A stretch of 64,000 bases of DNA from Pseudomonas sp. 10S4 (lineage in GTDB: Bacteria > Pseudomonadota > Gammaproteobacteria > Pseudomonadales > Pseudomonadaceae): the NCBI RefSeq assembly GCF_034344865.1, contig NZ_CP133774.1, forward strand, positions 6,758,001-6,822,000, written 5' to 3'. Made by a program: the position numbers and the translations under genes. The first letter of the stretch is position 1, and every line of letters starts with the position of its first letter. Below the pieces are notes generated by a model, which did not search any database, had not been told where the DNA came from, and worked only from the letters and a program-made list of their open reading frames with translations. Positions 37,876 through 47,133 of the stretch are shown in pieces.

Positions 37876-39600
37876 AGCGTTAGCCCCACGCGCATCAGCC
37901 AGGTTTCTGGCTCCTGATGAAAACCGCTGGGAGTGTCGAGGCTGCGTTGGTAATCGATGTCCACTTGCAGGTTTTTCCAGCTCAGGTTGACCCCGGCGCT
38001 GGCCCCGCTCAGACGCTGGCCCTGGGCGCCGTGGTCGGCCTTGATCCAGCCGTTGTCCAGACCCAGGCGCGGGGTGACTTGCATTGGCAAATTGCTTTTT
38101 AAAGGCAGGCGCAGGGTGTTGCGCCAGATCGCTCCGCTGGCGCCGGAGGCACTGTTGACCCGGTAACCGCGCACGGCGGAATCGTCGGTGCCCAGCAGCT
38201 GTTCGACGGCCGGCAGCGGATCGGGGCTGTATTGCACGTTGAACTGGCTCTGCCATTGCCAGGCCTGCTGGCCAAATTGACCGTTGCGCCACTGGCTGAG
38301 GCCGGCGCGGTATTTGCGGAACTGCGCTTTCGGCTGGTTGCTGACCTGGCGATTGGCATCGTCATCGGCGCCGAGCCAGCGCAGGCCCTGGGCATAATTG
38401 ATGTCCAGGTTCCAGACCAGCGCTGTTGAGCCAGAACAGGTTCAGCCCGGCTTCGGCCACGGTCAGCGTCGGGCTCTGGATACCGAGGCGAACGTTCTCC
38501 AGGTAGCTGTCGACGTCCTTGTGCGCCAGTTGCAGATTGGCGCTGAGCTGATGACTTTGATCGCGCCACAGCACGCGGTCGGCACGCAAGCTGAGCTGGT
38601 CGGTGATACCGGTACTGTGAAACGTCACGCTGGGGAGTTTGAACGGCGCACGGTATTCGGCATGACTGGCGAAGACGCTGTAGGTCCAGTAGCCGTAAGG
38701 AATCGCGTAATAAAGGCTGGCGTTGCGGCTGTAGCGATCGCCGTGATTGAGGGTGTCGCTGGCGCTGAGATTGAGTGAGTCGTTGAGCTCCAGCGGGCTG
38801 TCGAGACTCAGGCTCAGGGTGTCGCGATCCCGTCCGGTGCTAGCGCTGCCGAGGTTGTCCGCGCCCAGGCCCAACGCCCAACGCGACTGACCGCTGGTGC
38901 GCGAACGCAGAATGATCCGCGAGGCGCCGGGCTCGGTGCCGGGGGAGATGTCAGCGGTCAAGTCCACCGAACGCAGACGGTTCAACTGGTCCAGGCCTTG
39001 TTCGAGATCGCGCAGGTTCAGCGGCTTGCCAAGCATCCCGGGAAACGCACCGCCGAGGGACACCGGCAGGCTCTGGTCGGCCAGTTCGATGGACTCGACA
39101 TAACCTTCATCGACCACGATATCCAGCGACTGCCCCGCCGCTGGTGCGCTGCTGAGGTACGGCCGACTGGCGATGTAACCGGCGTCCACGTACAGCGCGG
39201 TGATGGTCGCCAGCAGATGGTTGATCTGGCCGACGCCCATGCACGCCGACAGCTGCGGCTTGATTCGCTCGTTGAGTTTTTGGCTGTTGATCAGAGTAAC
39301 GCCGCCGATGCGCGTACCGCTCAGCGGCCAGCAGCGTTCATCCGGGGTGACTTGGGCGGGCAACGCGGGCGTGACCGGCGGCGCACCGAAACTGCCGCGT
39401 TCCAGTTGCCGACGACGTTCTTCCAGTTGCAGTTGTTGCAGGTCGCGCTGTTGCTGTTGCTGCTGGCGCAGTAGTTCCTGGCCTGGAGCGGAAGGGTCAG
39501 CGGCCTGAAGGGATGAAACACTCAGGCTCAACAACAAAACCAACAACAGCGTGCGAGGTGTGGGACTGCGACGAGGAACAGCGCGAAGCGAATACGGCAC
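37872..39600 (-). CDS. Two-partner secretion outer-membrane transporter TpsB (ShlB/FhaC family), one frame break
   Basis: An Omp85-type pore of about 575 residues that exports the adjacent TpsA. It has a signal peptide (LLLVLLLSLSVSSLQAADPS), a Gln-rich alpha-helical segment (ELLRQQQQQQRDLQQLQLEE), a POTRA region (RIGGVTLINSQKLNERIKPQ) and a 16-strand barrel closing on WLMRVGLTL. The frame breaks near 38417-38418 after FWLNSA; an extra base (or two missing) separates it from WNLDINYAQGLRWLG, and all barrel parts are present on either side. The start is GTG at 39600 with AAGGA upstream and a stop codon immediately before it. Confidence 0.88.
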
Positions 39601-39771
39601 TCAACATCCTTGCGATCATCAAATGGCTCAATGCCATCCCATCAATTTTCGTGATAGTCAGATCGTTCCAACTCAAATGCAAGACGCGTCCTACAACGCT
39701 TACATTTCTTAAACAATTGGTCAGCTTTCATTTTCTCAATCACCCATCTGACGACCGGCAGTAAAAATCAA

Positions 39772-39812
39772 TTGTCAGAATATATTACCTGCGTCATATT
39801 ACATCCGTAATA
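39772..39812 (+). promoter_or_regulatory. Promoter and operator-like palindrome upstream of the EmrAB operon
   Basis: TTGTCA (39772-39777), 17 bases, then CATATT (39795-39800) forms a reasonable sigma-70 promoter. A perfect inverted repeat, TATTAC-ATCC-GTAATA (39797-39812), overlaps the -10, as expected for a MarR- or TetR-type operator. No regulator gene is adjacent. Confidence 0.5.
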
Positions 39813-39839
39813 AACAGCCGTTTCCCACAGGTATTTCCC

Positions 39840-40961
39840 ATGACCAGCATGCCCAACGTTGAACCCGACCTGGCTGTCCCGGTAGCCGCCCGCAAGCCGC
39901 CCGTGCTCAAACGTCTGCTTCTGCTGGCTGTGGCCATCGCGGCGTTAGTGGGAATTGGTCTGTACGGCGCCCATTGGTGGACCGCCGGGCGTTTCCTCGA
40001 AGAAACCGACGATGCCTACATTGGCGGCGACGTCACGGTGATCGGGCCGAAAGTCGCGGGTTATATCGAAGAAGTGCTGGTGACCGACAACCAGAAGGTC
40101 AAGGCCGGCGATGTGCTGGTTCGGCTTGATTCGCGCGACTACCGCGCCAACCTGGCCAAGGCTGAAGGCGCGGTCGCCGCAGAAGAAGCCCTGCTCGCCA
40201 ACCTCGCGGCCACCGAACAACTGCAACACGCGGTGATCGGCCAGGCCCGCGCCGGGATCGATGCCGCTGGTGCCGAAACCTCCCGCTCACGGGATGACGA
40301 TGCGCGCTACAAAAAACTGGTCGGCAGCAACGCTGTCTCGGTGGAAAGCGCCCAACGCGCCAACGCCACCTTCAAGACTGCGCAGGCAATCAGTGCCCGG
40401 GCTCAGGCCGAACTGCTGGCCACCCAACGTCAACTCGATGTGATCGAAACCCAGAAACAACAAGCCCGCGCGGCGTTGATGCAAGCCAAAGCCGAGCGTG
40501 ACCTGGCGCAATTGAACGTCGGCTACACCGAACTGAAAGCCCCGGTGGACGGTGTGGTCGGCAATCGTCGGGCGCGGGTTGGCGCTTATGCGCAGGCCGG
40601 TTCGCAACTGCTGTCGGTGGTGCCATCCAGCGGGTTGTGGGTCGATGCCAATTTCAAGGAAGACCAACTGGCGCGGATGACGTCGGGCCAGCGTGTCGTC
40701 ATCCGCGCTGATGTGCTTTCGGGTCAGGTGTTCCATGGTCATCTGGACAGCCTTGCCCCGGCCAGCGGCGCTCAGTTCAGCGTGTTGCCGCCGGAGAACG
40801 CCACCGGCAACTTCACCAAAATCGTCCAGCGGGTGCCGGTACGGATCGTCCTCGACCCGGCCGACGGCGTGCTCGGTCATTTGCGCCCCGGCCTGTCGGT
40901 GACCGCTGAAGTCGACACCCGCGCCGAGGAGAAAACCCCAGCCGTGGCCAGCGCGCCATGA
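39840..40961 (+). CDS. EmrA/HlyD-family membrane fusion protein
   Basis: A 373-residue periplasmic adaptor: one N-terminal membrane segment (LLLLAVAIAALVGIGLYGAH), a lipoyl motif (DAYIGGDVTVIGPKVAGYIE), a coiled-coil hairpin (residues about 100-220) and the barrel with GYTELKAPVDGVVGNRRARV. Its stop overlaps the start of the DHA2 transporter by four bases, so the two form a drug or metabolite export pair. No outer-membrane channel gene follows, so it probably shares one. Intact. Confidence 0.92.
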   Translation: MTSMPNVEPDLAVPVAARKPPVLKRLLLLAVAIAALVGIGLYGAHWWTAGRFLEETDDAYIGGDVTVIGPKVAGYIEEVLVTDNQKVKAGDVLVRLDSRDYRANLAKAEGAVAAEEALLANLAATEQLQHAVIGQARAGIDAAGAETSRSRDDDARYKKLVGSNAVSVESAQRANATFKTAQAISARAQAELLATQRQLDVIETQKQQARAALMQAKAERDLAQLNVGYTELKAPVDGVVGNRRARVGAYAQAGSQLLSVVPSSGLWVDANFKEDQLARMTSGQRVVIRADVLSGQVFHGHLDSLAPASGAQFSVLPPENATGNFTKIVQRVPVRIVLDPADGVLGHLRPGLSVTAEVDTRAEEKTPAVASAP

Positions 40962-42550
40962 GCCGCGCCCTCGCCGCTCCGGCGCAACCATTCAATGCCG
41001 CGGACATGGCGACGGCGACCAAGGTCTTCGCCTTCGCCAGCATGTGCATCGGCATGTTCATTGCGCTGCTGGATATCCAGATCGTCTCCGCCTCCTTGCG
41101 CGACATCGGCGGCGGACTCTCGGCCGGCACCGACGAAACCGCGTGGGTGCAAACCAGTTACCTGATTGCTGAAATCATCGTGATCCCGTTGTCCGGCTGG
41201 TTGTCCCGGGTGTTCTCGACCCGTTGGTTGTTTTGCGCCTCGGCGGTTGGTTTCACCCTGGCCAGCCTGCTCTGCGGCGCGGCCTGGAATATCCAGAGCA
41301 TGATCGCCTTTCGTGCCCTGCAAGGTTTTCTCGGCGGTTCGATGATTCCGCTGGTGTTCACCACGGCGTTCTTTTTCTTCACCGGCAAACAACGGGTGAT
41401 CGCTGCCGCGACCATTGGCGCGGTAGCCTCGCTTGCACCGACGCTGGGCCCGGTTATCGGTGGCTGGATCACCGACATTTCATCCTGGCACTGGCTGTTC
41501 TACATCAACCTGGTGCCGGGGATTTTCGTCGCCGTGGCGGTGCCGATGCTGGTGAAGATCGATCAGCCAGAGTTATCGCTGCTCAAGGGTGCCGACTACC
41601 TCAGCATGGTGTTTATGGCGCTGTTTCTCGGCTGCCTGGAATACACCCTCGAAGAAGGCCCGCGCTGGAATTGGTTCAGCGACAGCACGATTCTGATCAC
41701 TGCATGGATCAGCGGACTCGCCGGACTCGCATTCATCGGCCGCAGCCTGCACGTGGCCAATCCGATCGTTGATTTGCGCGCTTTGAAGGACCGCAACTTT
41801 GCCCTCGGCTGCTTCTTTTCCTTCGTCACTGGGATTGGCCTGTTCGCCACCATTTACCTGACGCCGCTGTTTCTCGGCCGGGTCCGTGGCTACAGCGCGC
41901 TGGACATTGGCCTGGCGATTTTTTCCACCGGGGTGTTCCAGATCATGGCGATTCCGCTGTACGCCTTTCTGGCCAACCGCGTCGACCTGCGCTGGATCAT
42001 GATGACCGGCCTTGGGCTGTTCGCGTTGTCGATGTGGGATTTCAGCCCGATCACCCATGACTGGGGCGCGAGAGAATTGATGCTGCCGCAAGCCTTGCGC
42101 GGGATTGCCCAGCAACTGGCAGTGCCACCGGCAGTGACCCTGACCTTGGGTGGCCTGGCCCCGTCGCGACTCAAACATGCTTCCGGGTTGTTCAACCTGA
42201 TGCGCAACCTGGGCGGCGCCATCGGTATCGCCGCTTGCGCGACCATCCTCAACGACCGTACCAACCTGCATTTCACACGTTTGGCTGAACACTTGAACAG
42301 CACCAACGAAGCACTCAACCAGTGGCTGTCCCAGGTAGGCAACAACTTCGCCGCCCTCGGCCAAAGCGGTGACGCGGGTGTCACCGCCAGCCTGCACCAA
42401 CTGTGGCTGCTGACTTACCGCGAAGCGCAGACGCAAACCTATGGCGACGCGTTTTTGATGATCATGGTCTGCTTCATTATCGCCACGGCGATGGTGCCCT
42501 TGATGCGCAAGGTAAAACCACCGGCCGCGCCGTCAGCAGACGCTCATTGA
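40958..42550 (+). CDS. EmrB/QacA-type MFS drug:H+ antiporter (DHA2)
   Basis: A 530-residue fourteen-helix exporter. The family signature of loop 2 appears as LSGWLSRVFSTRWLF, and motif C in helix 5 as LGPVIGGWITDISSWHWLFY. It starts inside the stop of the emrA-like gene (ATGA) and is the inner-membrane motor of that pair. Substrates of such pumps are hydrophobic drugs, uncouplers and phenolics; no specific one can be read. Convergent with the AhpD-like gene, whose stop directly abuts its end. Intact. Confidence 0.93.
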   Translation: MSRALAAPAQPFNAADMATATKVFAFASMCIGMFIALLDIQIVSASLRDIGGGLSAGTDETAWVQTSYLIAEIIVIPLSGWLSRVFSTRWLFCASAVGFTLASLLCGAAWNIQSMIAFRALQGFLGGSMIPLVFTTAFFFFTGKQRVIAAATIGAVASLAPTLGPVIGGWITDISSWHWLFYINLVPGIFVAVAVPMLVKIDQPELSLLKGADYLSMVFMALFLGCLEYTLEEGPRWNWFSDSTILITAWISGLAGLAFIGRSLHVANPIVDLRALKDRNFALGCFFSFVTGIGLFATIYLTPLFLGRVRGYSALDIGLAIFSTGVFQIMAIPLYAFLANRVDLRWIMMTGLGLFALSMWDFSPITHDWGARELMLPQALRGIAQQLAVPPAVTLTLGGLAPSRLKHASGLFNLMRNLGGAIGIAACATILNDRTNLHFTRLAEHLNSTNEALNQWLSQVGNNFAALGQSGDAGVTASLHQLWLLTYREAQTQTYGDAFLMIMVCFIIATAMVPLMRKVKPPAAPSADAH

Positions 42551-42991
42551 TCAGGCTTGAGGCATTTTGCGGAAACCAATCGCCAGGCGATTCCAGGCGT
42601 TAATGGTGGTGATCGCCACAGTCAGATCGACCATTTCCTTGGGGCTGAACTCGGAGACCGCCAGTTCATAGTCTTCGTCCGAGGCGTGGGTCTGGCTCAC
42701 CAGGGTCAGGGACTCGGTCCAGGCCAGCGCCGCACGTTCACGCGGGGTGAAGAACGGCGTTTCGCGCCAGGCCGACAAAGTGTACAGACGACGCTCGTCT
42801 TCACCGCCCTTGCGGGCATCGGCGCTGTGCATATCGAGGCAGAAGGCGCAGCCGTTGATTTGCGAGGTTCGCAGCTTGACCAGTTCGATCAGGTTCTTTT
42901 CCAGCGGCAGTTTCGAGACGGCGGTTTCCAGGGCGATCATAGCCTTGAGGGCGTCTGGGGAAGCAGTGTAGAAATCGATGCGAGGTTTCAT
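42551..42991 (-). CDS. Carboxymuconolactone decarboxylase family, AhpD-like peroxidase
   Basis: A 146-residue protein of the AhpD-like fold. The redox motif is NGCAFCLDMHSADARKGGED (CxxC followed by His), which in this family provides peroxidase or disulfide-reductase activity. The end AITTINAWNRLAIGFRKMPQ is typical. It is divergent from the isonitrile synthase across a 348-base AT-rich gap. A peroxide-defence role is inferred. Confidence 0.88.
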   Translation of the reverse strand: MKPRIDFYTASPDALKAMIALETAVSKLPLEKNLIELVKLRTSQINGCAFCLDMHSADARKGGEDERRLYTLSAWRETPFFTPRERAALAWTESLTLVSQTHASDEDYELAVSEFSPKEMVDLTVAITTINAWNRLAIGFRKMPQA

Positions 42992-43184
42992 GGTAGGGCT
43001 CCGTCACAAGTGGGGGTGGAGCTAAGTTAATCCCGCCCGCGCCGGTGACAAATAGCCAATATTCGAGAAGACGAGGAGGCCATTGGCGGAACGGCCTGAA
43101 ACGGCTGCCGTCAATCATCAGCGGCTGGGGCTAATACACGATTCAACCCTTCCATTGGAAGTCGAAACGGCCCATATAAATACG

Positions 43185-43309
43185 CACTCACAAAACAATC
43201 CAAATCGGATCCAAACTTTCATTCACTCACAAACCGGCCATTGCGTTAATACTCAATTACTTTTTAAATACCCTCCAACACCTGCATCAAAACAATGTAT
43301 TCACTCACA
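43185..43309. repeat. Three CACTCACA copies with 39-base spacing upstream of the isonitrile synthase
   Basis: CACTCACA occurs at 43185, 43224 and 43302, i.e. 39 and 78 (2 x 39) bases apart, in an AT-rich leader otherwise without genes. Two copies are preceded by TT (ATTCACTCACA). These could be direct-repeat regulator sites. Confidence 0.4.
43241..43269 (+). promoter_or_regulatory. Candidate sigma-70 promoter of the isonitrile synthase gene
   Basis: TTGCGT, 17 bases, TTAAAT (43264-43269), 71 bases before the ATG, in the AT-rich gap 42992-43339. It lies between the second and third CACTCACA repeats. Confidence 0.4.
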
Positions 43310-43339
43310 TCCAAATAATATTTATAAAGAGAATTAGTC

Positions 43340-44335
43340 ATGGGCACACCTATAACCGGCCTCTTTAACCTTGCGCCAACTTCCGATGCCAAGTCTGTTG
43401 CCATACAACTGCTTGAAATCGTTTATCGACAACGTCGTCTGATACACGACAACGACAACTGCCTTCACTCGCCCTGCACACTTTGTCTGAAAATGCACTC
43501 CGATAAAATCGACACCATGGTCGCCCAGGGCGCCCCGATCACCTTTATCCTGCCAGCATTCCCCGCCAAGTCGCCGAACCTGTCGAAAGTCCTGGGGACT
43601 TGTCCCGACCTGGGCGAACAGCTCAGCCTGCGGCAACTCAACGACTTGTGCCTGAAAATAGGCGAGCTGCATGCGCCAGGCGCCCGAATCATTATCTGTT
43701 CCGACGGCCGTGCGTTTTCTGATTGTGTTGGCGTAACCGACGAAGAAGTTTCGAACTATGGGCAAGAAATAAAAAACCTTCTGGTCACGCTCGAACTCCA
43801 AAACATAGACATCTTCAACCTCGAAGACTATTTCAAAGAGGGCGATTTCGACAACATACGACAAAGACTTGTCAAACAATATGGCCGTAGCCTTGAAGAA
43901 CTAAAATCGACAATAAAAACCGAAGAACAGACAATGAACATGTTTAACGGCATTCATCGCTTCATGTACACCGATCTGAAATTCCGCAAACCGGAGGCTT
44001 CAAGTAACCAATTAAAAGAAGAATCAAAGCACCTCGCCTACCAGGTCATCATTCGAAGTAACGCCTGGAGTGCATTGGTTCAGGAAGTGTTTCCCGAAGC
44101 CATCAGGCTGTCCATTCACCCGCAACATCCACACAGCGAAAAAATTGGTATCAAGCTGATGGACTGCGACAACATCTGGCGCACACCCTGGCACGGGGCG
44201 GTGCTGGATGATGGGCAAAACTATCGGCTGATGGCACGCAGCGACATTGAGAAAATGCCGGTCAACCTGGTCTACGAAAATGGTCGCCCGTCCTACTACG
44301 TGTTGCGCCGATACGATAGCCGCGAGGCCTCATAA
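43340..44335 (+). CDS. Isonitrile (isocyanide) synthase, PvcA/IsnA/DIT1 family
   Basis: A 331-residue enzyme of the family that replaces the amino group of tyrosine or tryptophan with an isonitrile, taking the carbon from ribulose 5-phosphate. Family hallmarks appear in order: ITFILPAFPAKSPNLSKVLG with TCPDLGEQLSLRQL (residues about 67-95), IIICSDGRAFSDCVGVTDEE (about 115-134), MFNGIHRFMYTDL, SIHPQHPHSEKIGIKLMD and RTPWHGAVLDDG near the end. The length matches PvcA/IsnA. In known pathways a partner Fe(II)/2-oxoglutarate oxygenase (PvcB/IsnB) follows; none is encoded within 20 kb on either side here. The gene is monocistronic, has an AT-rich leader and a lower GC than its neighbours, which suggests horizontal acquisition. 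AAAGAGA precedes the ATG. Confidence 0.9.
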   Translation: MGTPITGLFNLAPTSDAKSVAIQLLEIVYRQRRLIHDNDNCLHSPCTLCLKMHSDKIDTMVAQGAPITFILPAFPAKSPNLSKVLGTCPDLGEQLSLRQLNDLCLKIGELHAPGARIIICSDGRAFSDCVGVTDEEVSNYGQEIKNLLVTLELQNIDIFNLEDYFKEGDFDNIRQRLVKQYGRSLEELKSTIKTEEQTMNMFNGIHRFMYTDLKFRKPEASSNQLKEESKHLAYQVIIRSNAWSALVQEVFPEAIRLSIHPQHPHSEKIGIKLMDCDNIWRTPWHGAVLDDGQNYRLMARSDIEKMPVNLVYENGRPSYYVLRRYDSREAS

Positions 44336-44355
44336 CCCCCAGGCCGGGTGATGCG

Positions 44356-45796
44356 TTATGTTCGACTGCGCAACCATTGCAGGAAGCCTTTTTCTCCACC
44401 ACTGTCGGCACTTCCCGGGTCAGCGCCTGTGCGGTGTGCAGACGATAATCGAGCAGCGCCTTCATCGCTTCGCTGATGTCATGCCGAGCATCGAGGCACG
44501 GCTTGAGGTATTCCTTCTCGATGCGATACAACGCGCAAAAGGTCTTGGCCGAAAAGTCCGCCGGTACGGATTCGTCCGAAAGGATCCCGGCCTCGCCGAT
44601 CACCTCCCCGGCCCCATGCGCCCGGCCTCGAACTTGACCCCGGCGCGGCTCAGGGCCACCGAGACCACGCCGGATTCGATGATGAACAGGTGATCGCTGA
44701 CCTCGCCGCCCGCCAGGATCATTTCCCCGGCGCGGAAGGTTTGCAGTGTCATGTTCTGGCTGAAGGTTTCTTTCTCTTCCTGGCGCAGGGTGGAGAAAAT
44801 GCTCGAGCTTTCCAGCAGTGCCCGTGGCCGCGACAGGCTGGCGGGCGCGTTGGGTTCGACGCTCGACAACAGGCTGACGCCCGAGGCCTGCAAGTGCCGG
44901 AACGCCAGGTCGAACAGTTGATTGCGGACCATGCGTTTCTGGTCCATGGACACCACAAAACCGCTGATTTCATACTCCACGCCGCTGCTGCTGGAGCTTT
45001 TCAACGCCACGCATGGCGCCGGCTTATTGAGCAGAAAGCGACAGCCCTGCATGGCTCGCTCCAGCGCTTCGATCACCGTGTGCGGCCGGGCGTGGGGGCT
45101 CAGTTGCAGGCTGATAGACACGCCAAAAATATCGCTCGGGCGGCTGAAGTTGATGATCTTGGCCTTGGCCGCCAGCGAGTTGGGAATCACCGCCATGCTG
45201 CCCTGGGAAGTTTGCATCCGCGTGGCGCGCCAGTCGATGTCGGTGACCTTGCCTTCGGTGCCGTCGATGGAAATCCAGTCATCGATTTGATAAGGCTTGG
45301 TGGTGTTCAGCACGATGCCGGAGAACACATCGCTGAGGGTGCTTTGCAGCGCCAGGCCGACGATGATCGCCACCGCGCCGGAGGTGGCCAGTACGCCTTT
45401 GACCGGCAGGTCGAGCACGTAGGCCATGGCCGCGATGATCGCGATCAGGAAAATCACCGCGCCGAGCAAATCCTGAAGCAAACGCCCGGTGTGCCCGACC
45501 CGTTGCATCATCACCGCACCGATCAGCACCGTCAGGGTTCGCGCACCGAACAGCCACCAGCCGATCTGCAAACCGGTGGCGGCCAGGTGCAGCGCTACGT
45601 TGTCGGCCCAGGGTGCCGGCTCCATCGGGTTCAGGCCTTCGTTGAACAACAAAACGCTGAACAACGAGAAAATCACCAGGCGCACGACCAGTTTCCAGTT
45701 GCTGCCGTTGGTGCTGATCAAACGCCATAGACCCAGATCAATCAGGATCAGGACCAATGCGATGAGCAACGGGTGATCGGTGAGCAGTGACAGCAT
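44356..45796 (-). CDS. MscS-family channel with a C-terminal cyclic-nucleotide-binding domain, two frame breaks
   Basis: A channel of about 480 residues of the bCNG type: about four membrane helices, an MscS pore and beta domain (VLATSGAVAIIVGLALQSTL, DDWISIDGTEGKVTDIDWRA), then a cNMP-binding-like domain (FRAGEMILAGGEVSDHLFII). The first break is at 44606-44609 (four C on the plus strand, five needed), restoring MGPGEVIGEAGILSDESVPA; the second at 44389-44393 (five T, six needed), restoring VVEKKGFLQWLRSRT and the stop at 44356. In the phosphate-binding cassette the Arg expected after GE...L is missing (SDESVPADFSA), so cyclic nucleotide binding is doubtful. The ATG at 45796 is preceded by GGAG. 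Confidence 0.86.
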
Positions 45797-45891
45797 CAAG
45801 CAACTCCAGCAAGGGCCAATGACGTGAAGATCGCACGGATTGGGCACAGTGTAGGAGCAATTGTTGCTGTGAGAACAACGCAAAAACCAAT

Positions 45892-46036
45892 GTGGGAGCG
45901 GGACTGTGGCGAGGGGCTTGCCCCCGTTCGGCTGCGAAGCAGTCGTAAACCCATTGCATGCGGTTGAATTTAGAAGTGCCGGGGCCGCTTCGCGACCCAA
46001 CGGGGGCAAGCCCCCTCGCCACAGTCCCGCTCCCAC
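45892..46036. repeat. Nested double REP hairpin
   Basis: A 145-base palindromic unit. The outer arms are GTGGGAGCGGGA and its complement; the inner arms are CTGTGGCGAGGGGCTTGCCC and its complement, a second REP family also seen at 25789. Arms pair over almost 40 bases, differing mainly by one G in a run (four versus five). Confidence 0.9.
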
Positions 46037-46060
46037 AGGGGTGTTGCGTTGTTGCCGAAC

Positions 46061-46927
46061 TCAGCCGCTCATCCGCCCGAACCGGCCCGACTGGTAATCG
46101 GCAAAGGCCTGATGAATCTCCTGTTCGCTGTTCATCACAAACGGGCCATGGCCAACGATCGGCTCGTCGATGGGCTCGCCGCTGAGCAACAACACCACCG
46201 CGTCATTATTGGCTTCCAGGCTGAGCTGAGCACCGTCGCGTTCGAAGAGTGCCAATTGCCCTTCGCGCACCCATTCCAGGCCATTGACCTGCACCGTGCC
46301 GCGCAGCACCACCAGCGCGGTGTTGCGACCCTCATGCAAATCCAGGGTCAGCAACTTGCCGCCATTGAGGCGCAGGTCCCAGACATCGATTGGCGTAAAA
46401 GTGCGTGACGGGCCGGTGTGGCCGTCGAACTCACCGGCGATCAAGCGCAGGCTGCCGGCGTTGTCCTTGAGCGGGATGCTCGGGATGTCGCTATCGAGAA
46501 TCGTCTGGTAACCGGCATCGGCCATTTTGTCCTTGGCCGGCAAGTTAACCCACAGCTGAACCATTTCCAGGGTGCCGCCGCTTTTGGCGAAACCTTCGGA
46601 ATGGAACTCCTCATGGATAATCCCCGAAGCGGCGGTCATCCATTGCACGTCGCCAGCGCCGATTTTACCGCCGCCGCCGCTGGAGTCGCGGTGTTCCAGC
46701 TCGCCATTATAGACAATGGTCACGGTTTCAAAACCGCGGTGCGGGTGCTGGCCGACGCCACGACGCTCGGTAGTCGGGGTGAATTCAGCCGGACCTGCGT
46801 GATCAAGCAGCAGAAACGGGCTGATGTGCTTGCCCAGGGTGTCGTAGGAAAACAGCGTACGCACCGGAAAACCGTCGCCGACCCAATGCGCCCCCGGGCT
46901 GGTGTAGATACCGATGATGTTTTTCAA
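46061..46927 (-). CDS. Pirin-family protein
   Basis: A 288-residue bicupin. The metal site is seen in the N-terminal cupin as HPHRGFETVTIVYNGELEHR, and WMTAASGIIHEEFHSEG supplies the further His/Glu ligands. Bacterial pirins include quercetin dioxygenases and regulators of central metabolism; a specific activity is not clear. The C-terminal half carries the second cupin (WDLRLNGGKLLTLDLHEGRN). Monocistronic, divergent from the thioesterase. Intact. Confidence 0.92.
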   Translation of the reverse strand: MKNIIGIYTSPGAHWVGDGFPVRTLFSYDTLGKHISPFLLLDHAGPAEFTPTTERRGVGQHPHRGFETVTIVYNGELEHRDSSGGGGKIGAGDVQWMTAASGIIHEEFHSEGFAKSGGTLEMVQLWVNLPAKDKMADAGYQTILDSDIPSIPLKDNAGSLRLIAGEFDGHTGPSRTFTPIDVWDLRLNGGKLLTLDLHEGRNTALVVLRGTVQVNGLEWVREGQLALFERDGAQLSLEANNDAVVLLLSGEPIDEPIVGHGPFVMNSEQEIHQAFADYQSGRFGRMSG

Positions 46928-47083
46928 GGTGCCTCCGAAAAAGGGTGGGTGAAGCCATGCACCCAGCTTAAATCTGATACCAATCGCGCACTAGACGGCA
47001 AAAATCAGCTTTAGCGTTCTATCAGCAGGACGACAGTGAAATTGTCCTGACAGAACAGGGGGTAGCATGGTTTTTATTTCGGA

Positions 47084-47116
47084 CATAATATCAAACAAAA
47101 TTACAGCCATAATATC
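47084..47116 (+). promoter_or_regulatory. Direct repeat CATAATATC upstream of the thioesterase gene
   Basis: CATAATATC occurs at 47084-47092 and 47108-47116, 24 bases apart, with CGGA before the first and CCG after the second. The AT-rich location and position 18 bases before the ATG suggest a regulator site; none is known to me. Confidence 0.35.
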
Positions 47117-47133
47117 CGACCGAGGTATTCGTG

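Noticed and set aside
43185..43309. CRISPR-like array upstream of the isonitrile synthase
   Set aside because: Repeats are only eight bases, there are three of them, one interval is doubled and no cas genes are present.
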